Position numbers and translations under genes: made by a program. The notes under the pieces are model-generated. The model ran no database searches. It saw nothing but the letters and a program-made list of their open reading frames with translations, and had not been told where the DNA came from. A stretch of 25,829 nucleotides of DNA from the NCBI GenBank assembly GCA_009176605.1, contig SEYY01007173.1, forward strand, positions 1 to 25,829, written 5' to 3'. Of this stretch, positions 1-8,735 are shown piece after piece. The first letter of the stretch is position 1, and each line of letters begins with the position of its first letter. Source of the stretch: Armadillidium nasatum. Lineage: Eukaryota; Arthropoda; Malacostraca; Isopoda; Armadillidiidae.

Positions 1-1
1 T

Positions 2-724
2 GAGCTATTCGTATCTTGCCATCCCGGCGCCGACTTACTGTTGATAGGGCAAATCCTCACACGTTTTCTTAAGTCAAATGGACCCATGGATCAGATTTAT
101 ATTTTCGGTCTGACATGCTCCATTTGGAAGAAAACGCCTCTAACTGATAATGACAAAACAATCCAAGTTATCACATGGAATCCGGCGTGTAATCTGTCCT
201 TTGTCCCTATTCAGATGGACGCAATATCCAGAATAGCCGCGCGTCGTAATCCTGCAGTGAAGGTATATCTTATCATTCCTACAATGAAGGATATAGCCAC
301 CTTCAATGAAAATTTTCTTCGTCGTAAAGGTAGAAGTGACCTCATACCTTTACTGGAACAACAACCTCAACTTCAACGATCCTTTCTCAACATCAAGGCT
401 CGAGAAATGTATGGAAAAACGATGGAACTACAAGATAACAACTTAACGTGGTTTAAAAAGCAGACCTTTCTGATAAAAACTGTATTTGATCGTTACTACA
501 ACAACAGAAATCAAAGTAACCCTCATCATAAATTCTGGATGGGAGGATCGGACAGATTGGATGCCGTAGAACTGTGTTATGATGGTCTACATTACACAGA
601 AACCACCTTTGAAGAGATGTTCGCTTTCTTGAGTTTGACCAATTTTCCAACGGAGAGCTCAAGAAACCAGACCAGCTACAACAACCATCCCAACAACCAC
701 TACCAAGACCTCAGTGATTGTTGA
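2..724 (+). CDS. SGNH/GDSL-hydrolase-like protein of element C (5' partial)
   Basis: The reading frame is open from the left edge of the window, so the start codon and the block I nucleophile region lie upstream. Visible parts align with the SGNH ORF of the complete element. They include a block II-like PGAD near the start, a beta-strand with IFGLTC, a strand with VYLIIPTMKD followed by TFN (VYLAIPAIKD and TFN in the other copy), and a final YDGLH, where Asp and His match the catalytic D-x-x-H of block V. SGNH hydrolases cleave esters of lipids or sugars; the substrate here is unknown. The domain is followed by an Asn/Thr/Gln-rich segment and a stop at 722-724. Just after the stop another frame reads EEVESVPGPSGIQG, suggesting that the natural protein continues and that this stop results from a frameshift. 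Family assignment rests on motif order and on homology to the second copy. Confidence 0.6.
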   Translation, partial: ELFVSCHPGADLLLIGQILTRFLKSNGPMDQIYIFGLTCSIWKKTPLTDNDKTIQVITWNPACNLSFVPIQMDAISRIAARRNPAVKVYLIIPTMKDIATFNENFLRRKGRSDLIPLLEQQPQLQRSFLNIKAREMYGKTMELQDNNLTWFKKQTFLIKTVFDRYYNNRNQSNPHHKFWMGGSDRLDAVELCYDGLHYTETTFEEMFAFLSLTNFPTESSRNQTSYNNHPNNHYQDLSDC

Positions 725-874
725 GGAAGTAGAGTCAGTCCCCGGACCTTCGGGTATTCAAGGGCGACTAGAGTATCCGTCCAAGTCAACCAGCGGCGAT
801 ACCAACAACTCTACCTAAGCGAACCAAAGGTAAATCGAAAACCTATTTTTCTAGGACTTTCGTAAATTCCATGA

Positions 875-1294
875 GGCTTGGACAAACAACCTACAACTGC
901 CTCCGAGTCACCACAGCCAAGTGACGGAGGGAAAAACAGTAAAAAGAGGGGTTCGCCTACGGATTGTTCTACTTCCAAAGCAAAGAAGAGTCGTCCAACC
1001 CATACTCTTCCCACAAAATCCACTGCATCTACCTCAAAATCCAAAGTTAGAGGATTACGGAGATTTGATAAAAGAAACCGGATGAAGAGTGGTAAGGGAG
1101 TTTCGAAAAAGGCGACGGTTAATAAAAACCCCACTTCAATGTCGGCTATATCGCCTGAATATACCACCCTTGCTACTATTCATATGACCCAACTTTGGAA
1201 GTCCGCAAAAGAAAGGGGCATCTCCAAGGAGGTTGCTTTCAAAGAAATTACTCGTGTTTTTGATCAAGTAACTGCTATGAATCTTCCCGAGTAG
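875..1294 (+). pseudogene. Basic Ser/Thr/Lys-rich C-terminal tail of the element C accessory ORF
   Basis: This frame is open after a TGA at 872-874 and runs to TAG at 1292-1294. There is no convincing ATG at its start, so it is probably the displaced C-terminal part of the SGNH protein rather than a separate gene. The product is strongly basic and low in complexity (Ser/Thr/Pro/Lys), with lysine-arginine clusters such as KAKKSR and RRFDKRNR that look like nuclear-localisation or nucleic-acid-binding signals. It ends in a more ordered, helix-prone piece (TQLWKSAKERGISKEVAF). The SGNH ORF of the complete element also ends in a basic, charged tail, so the architecture is shared although the sequence is not. 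Function is unknown. Confidence 0.45.
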
Positions 1295-1451
1295 TTTCTT
1301 TCATTCTTATGTAGGTTAGAGAGGTGAGATGTTATCTGGTTAATTACAATGTTATCTGGTTACCTCCATGACATCAATTTCTTAGACCACTCCTACTTGC
1401 CTTCCTTGTTTTAAGGAAAGTTGGTCAGTCTCCATCACCGAGACCAACTTT

Positions 1452-1461
1452 GGTAAGGGGG
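1452..1461 (+). other. Polypurine tract of element C
   Basis: A purine-rich stretch (GGTAAGGGGG) lies immediately before TGTCAG. This is the expected arrangement for plus-strand DNA priming at the inner edge of a 3' LTR. Confidence 0.55.
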
Positions 1462-2480
1462 TGTCAGAATAAGTCTAATGCTAATATTTTTAACAGATTG
1501 ATGTCATGAGAAAATAATTATCGATAGAGATGTTCATCACCCTCGTTCATATCTGTTTTAAAAAATAATCCAAGAAGATTTGGCTAGGAACAAAAGATAA
1601 GTACATCATACTTTCTTGTTCTAATTTTCTTTATATCTTATTTATTCCAGATTAACCTTGTTTATACTTAAAATTTCAATACAAAGTATCAACATCTTTA
1701 TAACTTTATTAAAGAGAACCATAAAACTTTAAAACAAAAACAAAGACAATAACAATTAAGAAACTCAGTTTGTTACAAAGAACTTACAAACACCAAGTGA
1801 ACTACGCAGTTCACGTGAGTAAACTTTTTACTATTCTTTTTCTTACACGAAAAATTTTCATATATATATATATATTCATCTTTATATATTTTTTTTCAGT
1901 TCCGAGTCCGGAACTACCCTCAATTACAACTTCTCTCAACGATTATTAAAGAATTATATATTTGACCTCAATCATCAGAATTGACCTTATGTACTTCTAT
2001 ATTGACAATTAACTGTCAGTATCATTTTTGGCAGTTCTGAACCAGACCTCTAATCTGTTCAGCTTATCCTAAACCTTTCATTCTCGGCGTTTTGACCTTG
2101 TTGTCAAGAGTTTTATTTTCGTCATCATAATTATAAATAAAACACTTTTATCAATTCTCCGTGTTTTATTCATTCCTGAACTATTGAAAAAGTTCATGTT
2201 ATATACTCGTTGCAATTGCTCTTTTGCGTAATCCTCCTGTACTCACAGAAGATCTGAGATTTTCTTTTCGAGAAGACAGATTGCGACGTCAACTATCCAT
2301 CTCATTGAGGAAGACTCAACATTGATGCTAACCTCGTCTCCCGATAAGGAGAATTGAGCAACTCAATTAGACCACCTGAAACCGCTGTTAGGGAGAGCTA
2401 GAACTTGTGAATGAACTAACCTGCCTACACAGGACTTTTGGAAAATGACCCAAGATTTGATGGAACACCTATATATTACA
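1462..2480 (+). repeat. Probable 3' LTR of element C (outer end approximate)
   Basis: Starts with TG directly after the purine tract and carries no ORF. TATAAATAAA at 2132-2141 combines a TATA-like box with an AATAAA polyadenylation signal, which suits the U3/R part of an LTR. A short (TA)n tract lies at about 1860-1875. The outer end should be a CA dinucleotide; TTACA at 2476-2480 and ACACA near 2431 are both possible, and one LTR copy alone cannot decide between them. Confidence 0.45.
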
Positions 2481-4013
2481 TTCAAATCCGTCAGCCATGA
2501 AAAAGGGGCCAACCTATCACAAGCTTTACACGTTTATATGGGACACTATTTGCACCAGTCAATTAACTTTAACGAACCTAGTTTTATTATCAATGCAAAT
2601 AATTTAACAAAAATATAAGGAATGAGGGATAGTGAAAGAAATGGATACTGATACTATATTTACTTATTGTTCAATTAAGGATTAAGCAAAATTGGTATTA
2701 TAAATGAATAAATTTAACTTTTATTAAATTGATTATAATTAAAAAAGACTTTATAGTTTATCTATTTACTATTAATCTTACAATTTGGGTTGTTAATGTG
2801 TGGTAGGTATTTTTAACCTCTATTAATGGGATAGTGTTGGGAATTGGCAACAACTTGCGGAGTCAGTTAATACTTAAAATAGGAGAAGTATTTCCCTCTT
2901 AAGTGGAATTGTTAGTGATGAAACACAGAAGTTGAAAGAAGATATTATAATATGTTCTGCTTATCTCAGTTAGATGATGGTAGCTTGCTTCCCTCTTCTT
3001 CTTTCTTGTATGATTTTTCGGGTTATATTATTTGATCTTGTGATTCCTTTTCAAGACTGCAAGATGATATATGGGCAACAAGTCCTTGGAAATGGGGTAA
3101 GGGTCCAAGGTGATAACAACTACCATTTAGTTTTCAAAGTCCACAAGTGGAAATGATTTCAAGACCTGGGATCGAGATGGCCCAATGATGGGATTCTGTA
3201 TAATGTGGTCCCCAGATTTGAAGCCTATAAAGATTTGGTTGTTATTAACTCCCTTATCCCATTAATATTCTTTATAAAAGTGGTATGCATATATTATAAT
3301 TACAATTAAACATATTTAAAGTTCAATAATTAACATCAATATAAAATATAATGAATATTTAAATTTTTACCTTTTTGAAGGCACTTTCTTTAGATGACCA
3401 AATTAATTTCCCTATTGGTGGAGGCCTAATCAATCTCTAAGTCTTATTTATTCTTCTTAGAAAACTTAAAAATGTAATTCACAAATAATCAAATAATAAA
3501 TATATACATCAATTCTCTGTAAAATAGAAATAATGAATAAAGAGAAATAAACAAAAAAAATAATTTAAAAATAAATAACCTATTTTTTGTAATGATCATC
3601 AGTACTACTGATGATTAAAAATACAAAAAAAACTAGAAAAAATTAGTTATAAAATAACTTTTTGACTCTCCCTTTTATCCCCCTCCACCAGATTTTAGAC
3701 CCCCCCTATTTTCCGAAGGACTATTTTTCTTATGAAGTAGTTACAAATACAAAATAAGGAATACCTATACAAAATAGCGTACATATACAAAATAAGGAAT
3801 GAAAATACAAGAGCATTACAAAAATAAAAAAATTCTTTACAAAAATATAAAATGTTTTTTATACATTTCCTTAGAATCATTAACTTTTATTCTAATTCCT
3901 CTTTGGTTTGATAACATATCTAATATATAAAAAAAAAAAATATAAAAAAAAAAAATTTTAATTTTTTTTATTTTTTTATTTTTTTTTTGTTTTGTTTACA
4001 ATTGTTTTCTTAA

Positions 4014-4051
<38 letters not shown>

Positions 4052-4683
4052 CGCCTGTACAGCTTTTTCAAGATCATGGAATAACCAGGATTGGTATTCA
4101 AGGTTATTATTAGTATGAGCTGATCTTTGCTCAATTGCTTGTCTAATGATGGCTTGGAAAGTGGGAACACTTGCATCACTCACATGAATCATGATTATGA
4201 ACTGCTGGAATCTGTGGAGACACAATATTGTTGATTACTACCATATATGAGTAGTGCTCCCGCAACTCCGCTACTCCCCCCATCTAAGCACTAATTTGAC
4301 TCAGCAAGTGTTAAACAAGGAGTTGCGGTCGTTATTAAATTATTTATGATTTTTGTACAGCAATCTGTAGTGATTGTTGAGTCTGCAACCCCATTTAATG
4401 TTCTTGTTATAAAGTTATATATTGTTTTAATAAAGAAATAATTATTCTTTTTAATGAAAGCAATCCTAATAATAAAAGAATTAAACCATTTTCAAGCAAT
4501 TATTAAACTAGATTTTAACTTATTAAAATGAAAAACAAGATAAATGTGAGTTATGTTTTTATATTTTTAATTCATTAAGCAAAATAAAAATCTCAAAAAA
4601 AGTTTAGCAATTAAAATTAACTAAAAATATATTTAATCAAAATCGCTTGCAAGAATTTTGTATCAGTCTTTAGAAAAGAAACT
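2481..4683. other. AT-rich region with no recognised gene
   Basis: About 2.2 kb of AT-rich DNA between the tail-to-tail elements C and A. It contains homopolymer-rich low-complexity sequence (about 3920-4052), the poly(A)-tailed fragment described separately, and a short inverted repeat (CGCAACTCC near 4261 with its complement near 4320). An ORF at 2974-3156 continues open for about 100 bases past one stop but resembles no family convincingly. Element A shows neither an SGNH ORF nor an LTR here, so it appears truncated just after its pol gene. Confidence 0.5.
4019..4225 (-). repeat. Fragment ending in a 34-nt poly(A) tract (retroposed piece or exon remnant)
   Basis: Read on the minus strand, an open segment of about 170 bases (peptide pieces such as FQQFIIMIHVSDAS and NNLEYQSWLFHDLEK) runs directly into about 34 adenines, seen as a T run at 4019-4052. 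The open segment is preceded by TCTCCACAG, which looks like a splice acceptor. It may be the 3' end of a retroposed transcript, an exon with an expanded A tract, or chance. No family was recognised and no flanking duplication is obvious. Confidence 0.3.
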
Positions 4684-5841
4684 TTATGTACTTGTTGTAG
4701 TTACAGGAAAGGATAGCCTAGAAGACCTAACATATTCTAAAGTTTGTGGCATTACATTAGGGAGATTTGCGACTGTCCCTTGGGACCGTGTCAAAGGCCT
4801 AGCAACAGGAGTTTCTAGTATGATTGTGGGTGATCCTATAGGTAAATTTTCTCGAGATAAACGTCTTCTAAGGACTAGTTCTCCTTCTATTGGATAACCA
4901 TCTGGTAGACAATCCAGATGTGGAACAGTGGACATTTGAGTAATTCCAAGGTTGTCTTCTAGAGATTTTCTTAATGTACCTGGTGATTGAGTTTCAGAGT
5001 ATGACGCCCCTTCTTCAGGTATATTCGATGTGGTTAATCCATTAATAGTTCTATCTACTGCAGATGCGATCAAAGTGGAATTTATCCATCCTTCAACTAA
5101 TTCATCTATGACAGTATTTTCATATGGGTCATGTACATACATGGACGTATGATTCCATTCTAAATCGTGACCTTCTGGACTAATATTAACATTTTCATTA
5201 TTTTGTGATGAATTATCATTGGGGTATTCGGTATAGTCCCATGGAAAGTTTTCAAATCCACTGAATTCAAATGATGAATCTTCTAGATCAACAAAGTTGT
5301 AAATTTTTCTATTAGACGATTGGGGTATTAGTGTTTCAGGACTATTTTGCACTTGGGATGGACATGATTGCGTCTCGGAAGTACTTTGCGATTGGGACAA
5401 ATATAAGAGAGGAGGCGAAATTGTGTAGGATATGTTATGCATAGGGACAGATGGAAAGACAGTAGAAGAGTTAGGAGAAAGTGGGGAGATAGATGGAATA
5501 GGACTATTTAACATACTAGATACTGAGTCCTGAGGACGTAAAAACCTAATTTGCCTATTATTTTCCCTATCCCTTTGACTTACTACATTTTTACTCTTAT
5601 TATCTATCTGTGCAATTGTACGTTGCAATATTTTCAAACGCCCTGTTATTGATTCGACCAGGTTCTGGGTGTCAGCAAAACTTACTGGTATGTCAGCGAA
5701 TCCCAGAAAATCGTCCTCACTATCTTCCATTTCCTGTGGATATTCATCCTGCAAGATCTCTTCATCAATGCTATCACCCTCATACAATCCCATAGAAGAA
5801 TTAGATTGTACAGAATGACTATCTTCAGCATTCGCATCCAA
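4684..5841 (-). CDS. Acidic C-terminal extension of Pol, element A
   Basis: A 385-codon frame rich in Ser, Asp, Glu and Asn. It is probably not a separate gene. The integrase frame closes near 5898, and a single-base shift there would lead into this frame: the intervening bases encode a segment like the one that joins integrase to the acidic region in element B (IPSYLKRNP there). Short motifs shared with B are FLGF, FSGFENF, EGE-L-L and RPLTRS followed by G. Between them the sequence is low in complexity. A chromatin-targeting or interaction tail is a possibility, since several Ty3-type integrases have C-terminal extensions, but no chromodomain or other known fold is recognisable. The stop is at 4684-4686. 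Confidence 0.6.
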   Translation of the reverse strand: MDANAEDSHSVQSNSSMGLYEGDSIDEEILQDEYPQEMEDSEDDFLGFADIPVSFADTQNLVESITGRLKILQRTIAQIDNKSKNVVSQRDRENNRQIRFLRPQDSVSSMLNSPIPSISPLSPNSSTVFPSVPMHNISYTISPPLLYLSQSQSTSETQSCPSQVQNSPETLIPQSSNRKIYNFVDLEDSSFEFSGFENFPWDYTEYPNDNSSQNNENVNISPEGHDLEWNHTSMYVHDPYENTVIDELVEGWINSTLIASAVDRTINGLTTSNIPEEGASYSETQSPGTLRKSLEDNLGITQMSTVPHLDCLPDGYPIEGELVLRRRLSRENLPIGSPTIILETPVARPLTRSQGTVANLPNVMPQTLEYVRSSRLSFPVTTTST

Positions 5842-5897
5842 ATTCTCATATAATTCATCAGTTTTGAAAAGAATGTCAGCAAACTGTGGATTTCCTT

Positions 5898-7223
5898 TTA
5901 AATAGTTGGTATTTCAACCCATTTTCTTAAATGCGAAAAGTGTACTTTCTCTTCCCTAGCATTTGGATTATTTATTCTTTTAATATTATAGGTTAATTTA
6001 TTTTCATTGACTTTTATGACAAAAGGTCCTTCCCACCTAATTTTAAATTTATTCTCAACATGATGTCCTTTATGTATTACCTTTTTAGACACTTTCTGAC
6101 CTTTCTTGTATGGTTCAAAATTTGTAGTACCTTCATCCCAGTACTGCGGAAAACTGTGAGAGACTTCAGGATGTACATTATTTAGTATGAACTCAGATGG
6201 TGAAGTTTTCAATGAACTATGATAAGTATGATTGTAAATACTCATTGATGATGGAAGTTCTTCATCCCAATCTGATTCATGGTCCAATACTAAACATTTC
6301 AATGATTGAATCAAACTACGATTAAACCTCTCACAAATTCCATTACTCGCTGGATGTAGTGGCGATGTTCTTATATGTTGAATATTAAATTCGGATAAAA
6401 CTTGTTGAAAATTGGTGGATACAAATTCGGTGCCATTGTCTGTCAACATTCTGTTAGGTATTTTTAATAAGAAGGGTAGCATTTTCTCCTTGAAAATTCT
6501 GGCTACAGTGTCACTTTGCTTGTTGGTGATTGGAACTACGCAAGCCCACTTAGTAAAATGATCGATAAGAACTGCTGCGTATTTGTTCCCTGATCTTGTG
6601 ACAGGAAATTGTAATAGATCCATAGCCATTAGATCGAACGGACTATTTGCTGTTATTTTTAATGTAGGTGGTATTATATTTATTGAGTGCGTTTTCAATT
6701 TTTGGCACGTAGGACAACATTTTACGATGTCAGATACTATCTGATTGACTCGTGGATGCCAAAAATGTCTATACACTAATTCTAACAACTTATTTCTTCC
6801 TACATGAGCACATCCCCAATGTAAATTGATTACTACAGAGATTAGAAACTTGAAGGAGAGTACATACAATAATTTACCTGAGCTATGTTGATAGTACAGT
6901 ATGTCATTTTGCATCATTAATCTGTGATGATGTGTTTTGAATATTTGGGTCCGTTTATTCCATTGAGTAGCTGGAATTTGCTTTTTAAGGTACCCTATGA
7001 TAGAACGAATAATGGAGTCATTTCTTTGGTCTTCCATAATATCCATTTCAGGGATATTATGTTGGGTTATATCAACCTGGTCATATACCGGATTAATAGA
7101 ATGGATATTTATGATGATTTCATCCATATTTGTTCTAATTACTGGGGTTTGTTTCCTTAAATAGTTATAATGGACCCCTCCTAGACATTTTAGGCTGCAT
7201 ATTTCTGGAGCATCAGGAGAACC
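5898..7223 (-). CDS. Integrase (with end of OTU domain), element A, 5' truncated
   Basis: Ty3-type integrase inserts the cDNA copy into chromosomal DNA. Numbered from the Met at 7127, it has an N-terminal zinc-binding module with H103, H108, C138 and C141, then the catalytic core with D170 (MAMDLL), D230 (LTDNG) and E266 (CERFN), then a GPY/F-type module with WEGPF near 366-369. All zinc and DDE residues are present. The frame is open upstream to 7223, and this upstream part (LKCLGGVHYNYL, His codon at 7170-7172) matches the last strand of the OTU-like domain in element B, so 7127 is only an internal Met. The frame is cut at 7225 by element B and closes at 5898, where a small frameshift seems to separate it from the acidic tail. 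Confidence 0.85.
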   Translation of the reverse strand, partial: GSPDAPEICSLKCLGGVHYNYLRKQTPVIRTNMDEIIINIHSINPVYDQVDITQHNIPEMDIMEDQRNDSIIRSIIGYLKKQIPATQWNKRTQIFKTHHHRLMMQNDILYYQHSSGKLLYVLSFKFLISVVINLHWGCAHVGRNKLLELVYRHFWHPRVNQIVSDIVKCCPTCQKLKTHSINIIPPTLKITANSPFDLMAMDLLQFPVTRSGNKYAAVLIDHFTKWACVVPITNKQSDTVARIFKEKMLPFLLKIPNRMLTDNGTEFVSTNFQQVLSEFNIQHIRTSPLHPASNGICERFNRSLIQSLKCLVLDHESDWDEELPSSMSIYNHTYHSSLKTSPSEFILNNVHPEVSHSFPQYWDEGTTNFEPYKKGQKVSKKVIHKGHHVENKFKIRWEGPFVIKVNENKLTYNIKRINNPNAREEKVHFSHLRKWVEIPTI

Positions 7224-7225
7224 GT

Positions 7226-8685
7226 TGTAAGGGGAAGTCAGGGAATGTGGGGATCTGAATTATAGGCAGTGTCAATGTGTTGGTATGCAATGGCGCCCAA
7301 ATTTCCCTCCAATCACCTAACCCCGATACAAATTAAATTAGTACTTACACTTTGATGGCGTGTAGAGGAATTTTCACTCCTTTGGCTATTCAATAGTTAA
7401 GCAAGAACTTCATCAATTCCAAGTTTGAAAGGACCCGTTCAATGTGGCAGAGATTTGTCTAATTGATGTATTCACCATATCACAATTTCTACTTCGTTTT
7501 AATTTCAATTTGTAACAAACACACTAAGGTCTTCACACACAGGTAAGTGAACACACCAATAATGATTATATGATTTATTACAAACTTTAATTAACCCACC
7601 CTATAATAAGTTCTATTAACTTGTAAAAATCTTTATTTTACATACATACTATAATTTATTCTAACAATAAAGGTGTATATAATGTGAAAAAAAAAATTCC
7701 GCCAGTTCTTAAGGAAATGACTGGACAATTTATGGAGTCCCAACTGAAAGAAGAACCGTCACCTGGAATGAAGTGGTTAGTAAGGTGTGTAAAGAGTTTT
7801 ACCTAAACTTTAATAATCTTAACTTTTATAGTGTAAGGATCACTTTTCAATCCTTTTTGCTTTGTAGGCTTTCTAATTTACCTTACTTTAATGAGTACGT
7901 CTGTATGATCACTGCTCATCAATGTTCTCCAATACTTTGACATAGACCAATGAGTAGGTGAAAAATCTTCAAAATGAAAACTCCCAAATAAAACCCTATA
8001 AAAAACAACATAACAAAAAATAAAAATTTACACTTTTTATTATTATTATATAATTATTATTATATATATATTATTTCAATTATCACATTATTTTAATTTC
8101 GCTTTACCTTATAAGTGGAGAATGTCTCCTAAAGGGTTATAAGAACGTTCGAGAATGTCTCCTAAAGGGTTATAAGAACCTTCTTTTTGTATGGAAGTCG
8201 TCCTATCACAAGTTTCACACTGTTAAATATTATATATATATAAATTTCAAGTTTTACGATTTGTTTATTTTTATTTTTAATTTCAAAACTTTTGTTTTCA
8301 TATTTTTATATTATAAGTATTTCATTTAATTATTTAATTACCCTTGTGGTTATGAAAATTTAATTTTGTTTACTTCTTTTTTTTTCCTCCAGGTACTCCT
8401 TCTTTTTTATAACTCTCTTCAAATCTTAGTTTTAGTTTTATTTTATAATTCCTTTATATATATCTAAAAATACACTGATTTTATAATCTATAATATTTTT
8501 TAATACTTGGAATTCTTTCATTAACTAATATTAACAATACAATCTCTTAGATTTGACTGAAAAAAAAAAAAAAGTTTAGTATCCCTAACCTAACAATAAT
8601 AATTACAGGAAAAGTCTCTCTAATAATTCGATTTGACCAGTGGGATTGAGACTCTCTCGGGTCCTCAATTCCACTAAGGTCAACA
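7226..8685 (-). repeat. 3' LTR of element B
   Basis: 1460 bp, nearly the same as 18019-19488. On the element strand it starts TGTTGACC just after the polypurine tract and ends CCTTACA. The outer end touches the element A remnant at 7225. It contains a 33-bp tandem duplication (8118-8183) and an AATAAA signal on the minus strand at about 7574-7579. Many one-base length differences from the other copy are visible. Confidence 0.9.
8118..8183. repeat. 33-bp tandem duplication in the 3' LTR
   Basis: Two adjacent 33-bp units (8118-8150 and 8151-8183), each starting GAGAATGTCTCC, differ by one base near the end (GAACGTTC versus GAACCTTC). The 5' LTR has the same pair at 18924-18989, so the duplication predates this copy. 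Tandem repeats in U3 often act as enhancer-like elements; that role is inferred here. Confidence 0.8.
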
Positions 8686-8706
8686 CTCCCTTTATATTCC
8701 TCCCCA
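8686..8706 (-). other. Polypurine tract of element B
   Basis: On the element strand a purine-rich run ending AATATAAAGGGAG lies directly before the TGTTGACC start of the 3' LTR, the expected plus-strand primer site. Part of the same sequence (11 bases) also lies outside the 5' LTR at 19489-19499. Confidence 0.75.
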
Positions 8707-8735
8707 CTTAAACTTTCAACTAGATTGACTTTTAC

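Larger units (their letters stand above)
1..2480 (+). mobile_element. LTR retroelement C, 3' end (SGNH ORF, tail, PPT, LTR)
   Basis: The window opens inside an LTR retroelement on the plus strand. In order it shows the end of an SGNH-hydrolase-like ORF, a basic low-complexity tail in a broken frame, a purine tract and a sequence starting TGTCAG that looks like a 3' LTR. The gene order (SGNH ORF, then PPT, then LTR) repeats that at the 3' end of the complete element at 7226-19488, and the SGNH proteins are homologous, so C is a diverged member of the same lineage. The 5' part lies outside the window. The outer LTR end is uncertain because no second copy is present. Confidence 0.65.
4684..7225 (-). 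mobile_element. Ty3-type LTR retroelement A, pol 3' remnant
   Basis: A minus-strand remnant containing the end of an OTU-like domain, the integrase and the acidic C-terminal extension of Pol. It is homologous to the same region of the complete element at 7226-19488 but clearly diverged, so it is a separate subfamily. It stops abruptly at 7225 where the LTR of element B begins, and at the other end just after the Pol stop codon. No gag, RT or LTR of A is visible anywhere in the window. Confidence 0.75.

Noticed and set aside
811..1167. Minus-strand ORF of 118 codons
   Set aside because: Antisense shadow of the basic tail of element C with no recognisable domain.
2974..3250. Open frame with a WPND segment that recalled biotin-protein ligase
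   Set aside because: An in-frame stop, no other ligase motif and an AT-rich context; the four-residue match is probably chance.
3695..3880. Hydrophobic 61-codon minus-strand ORF
   Set aside because: Arises from AT-rich low-complexity DNA; the residue bias follows base composition.
4259..4330. Inverted repeat CGCAACTCC/GGAGTTGCG as a tRNA-derived SINE or tRNA gene
   Set aside because: No A or B box and no cloverleaf; the 9-bp repeat alone is weak evidence.
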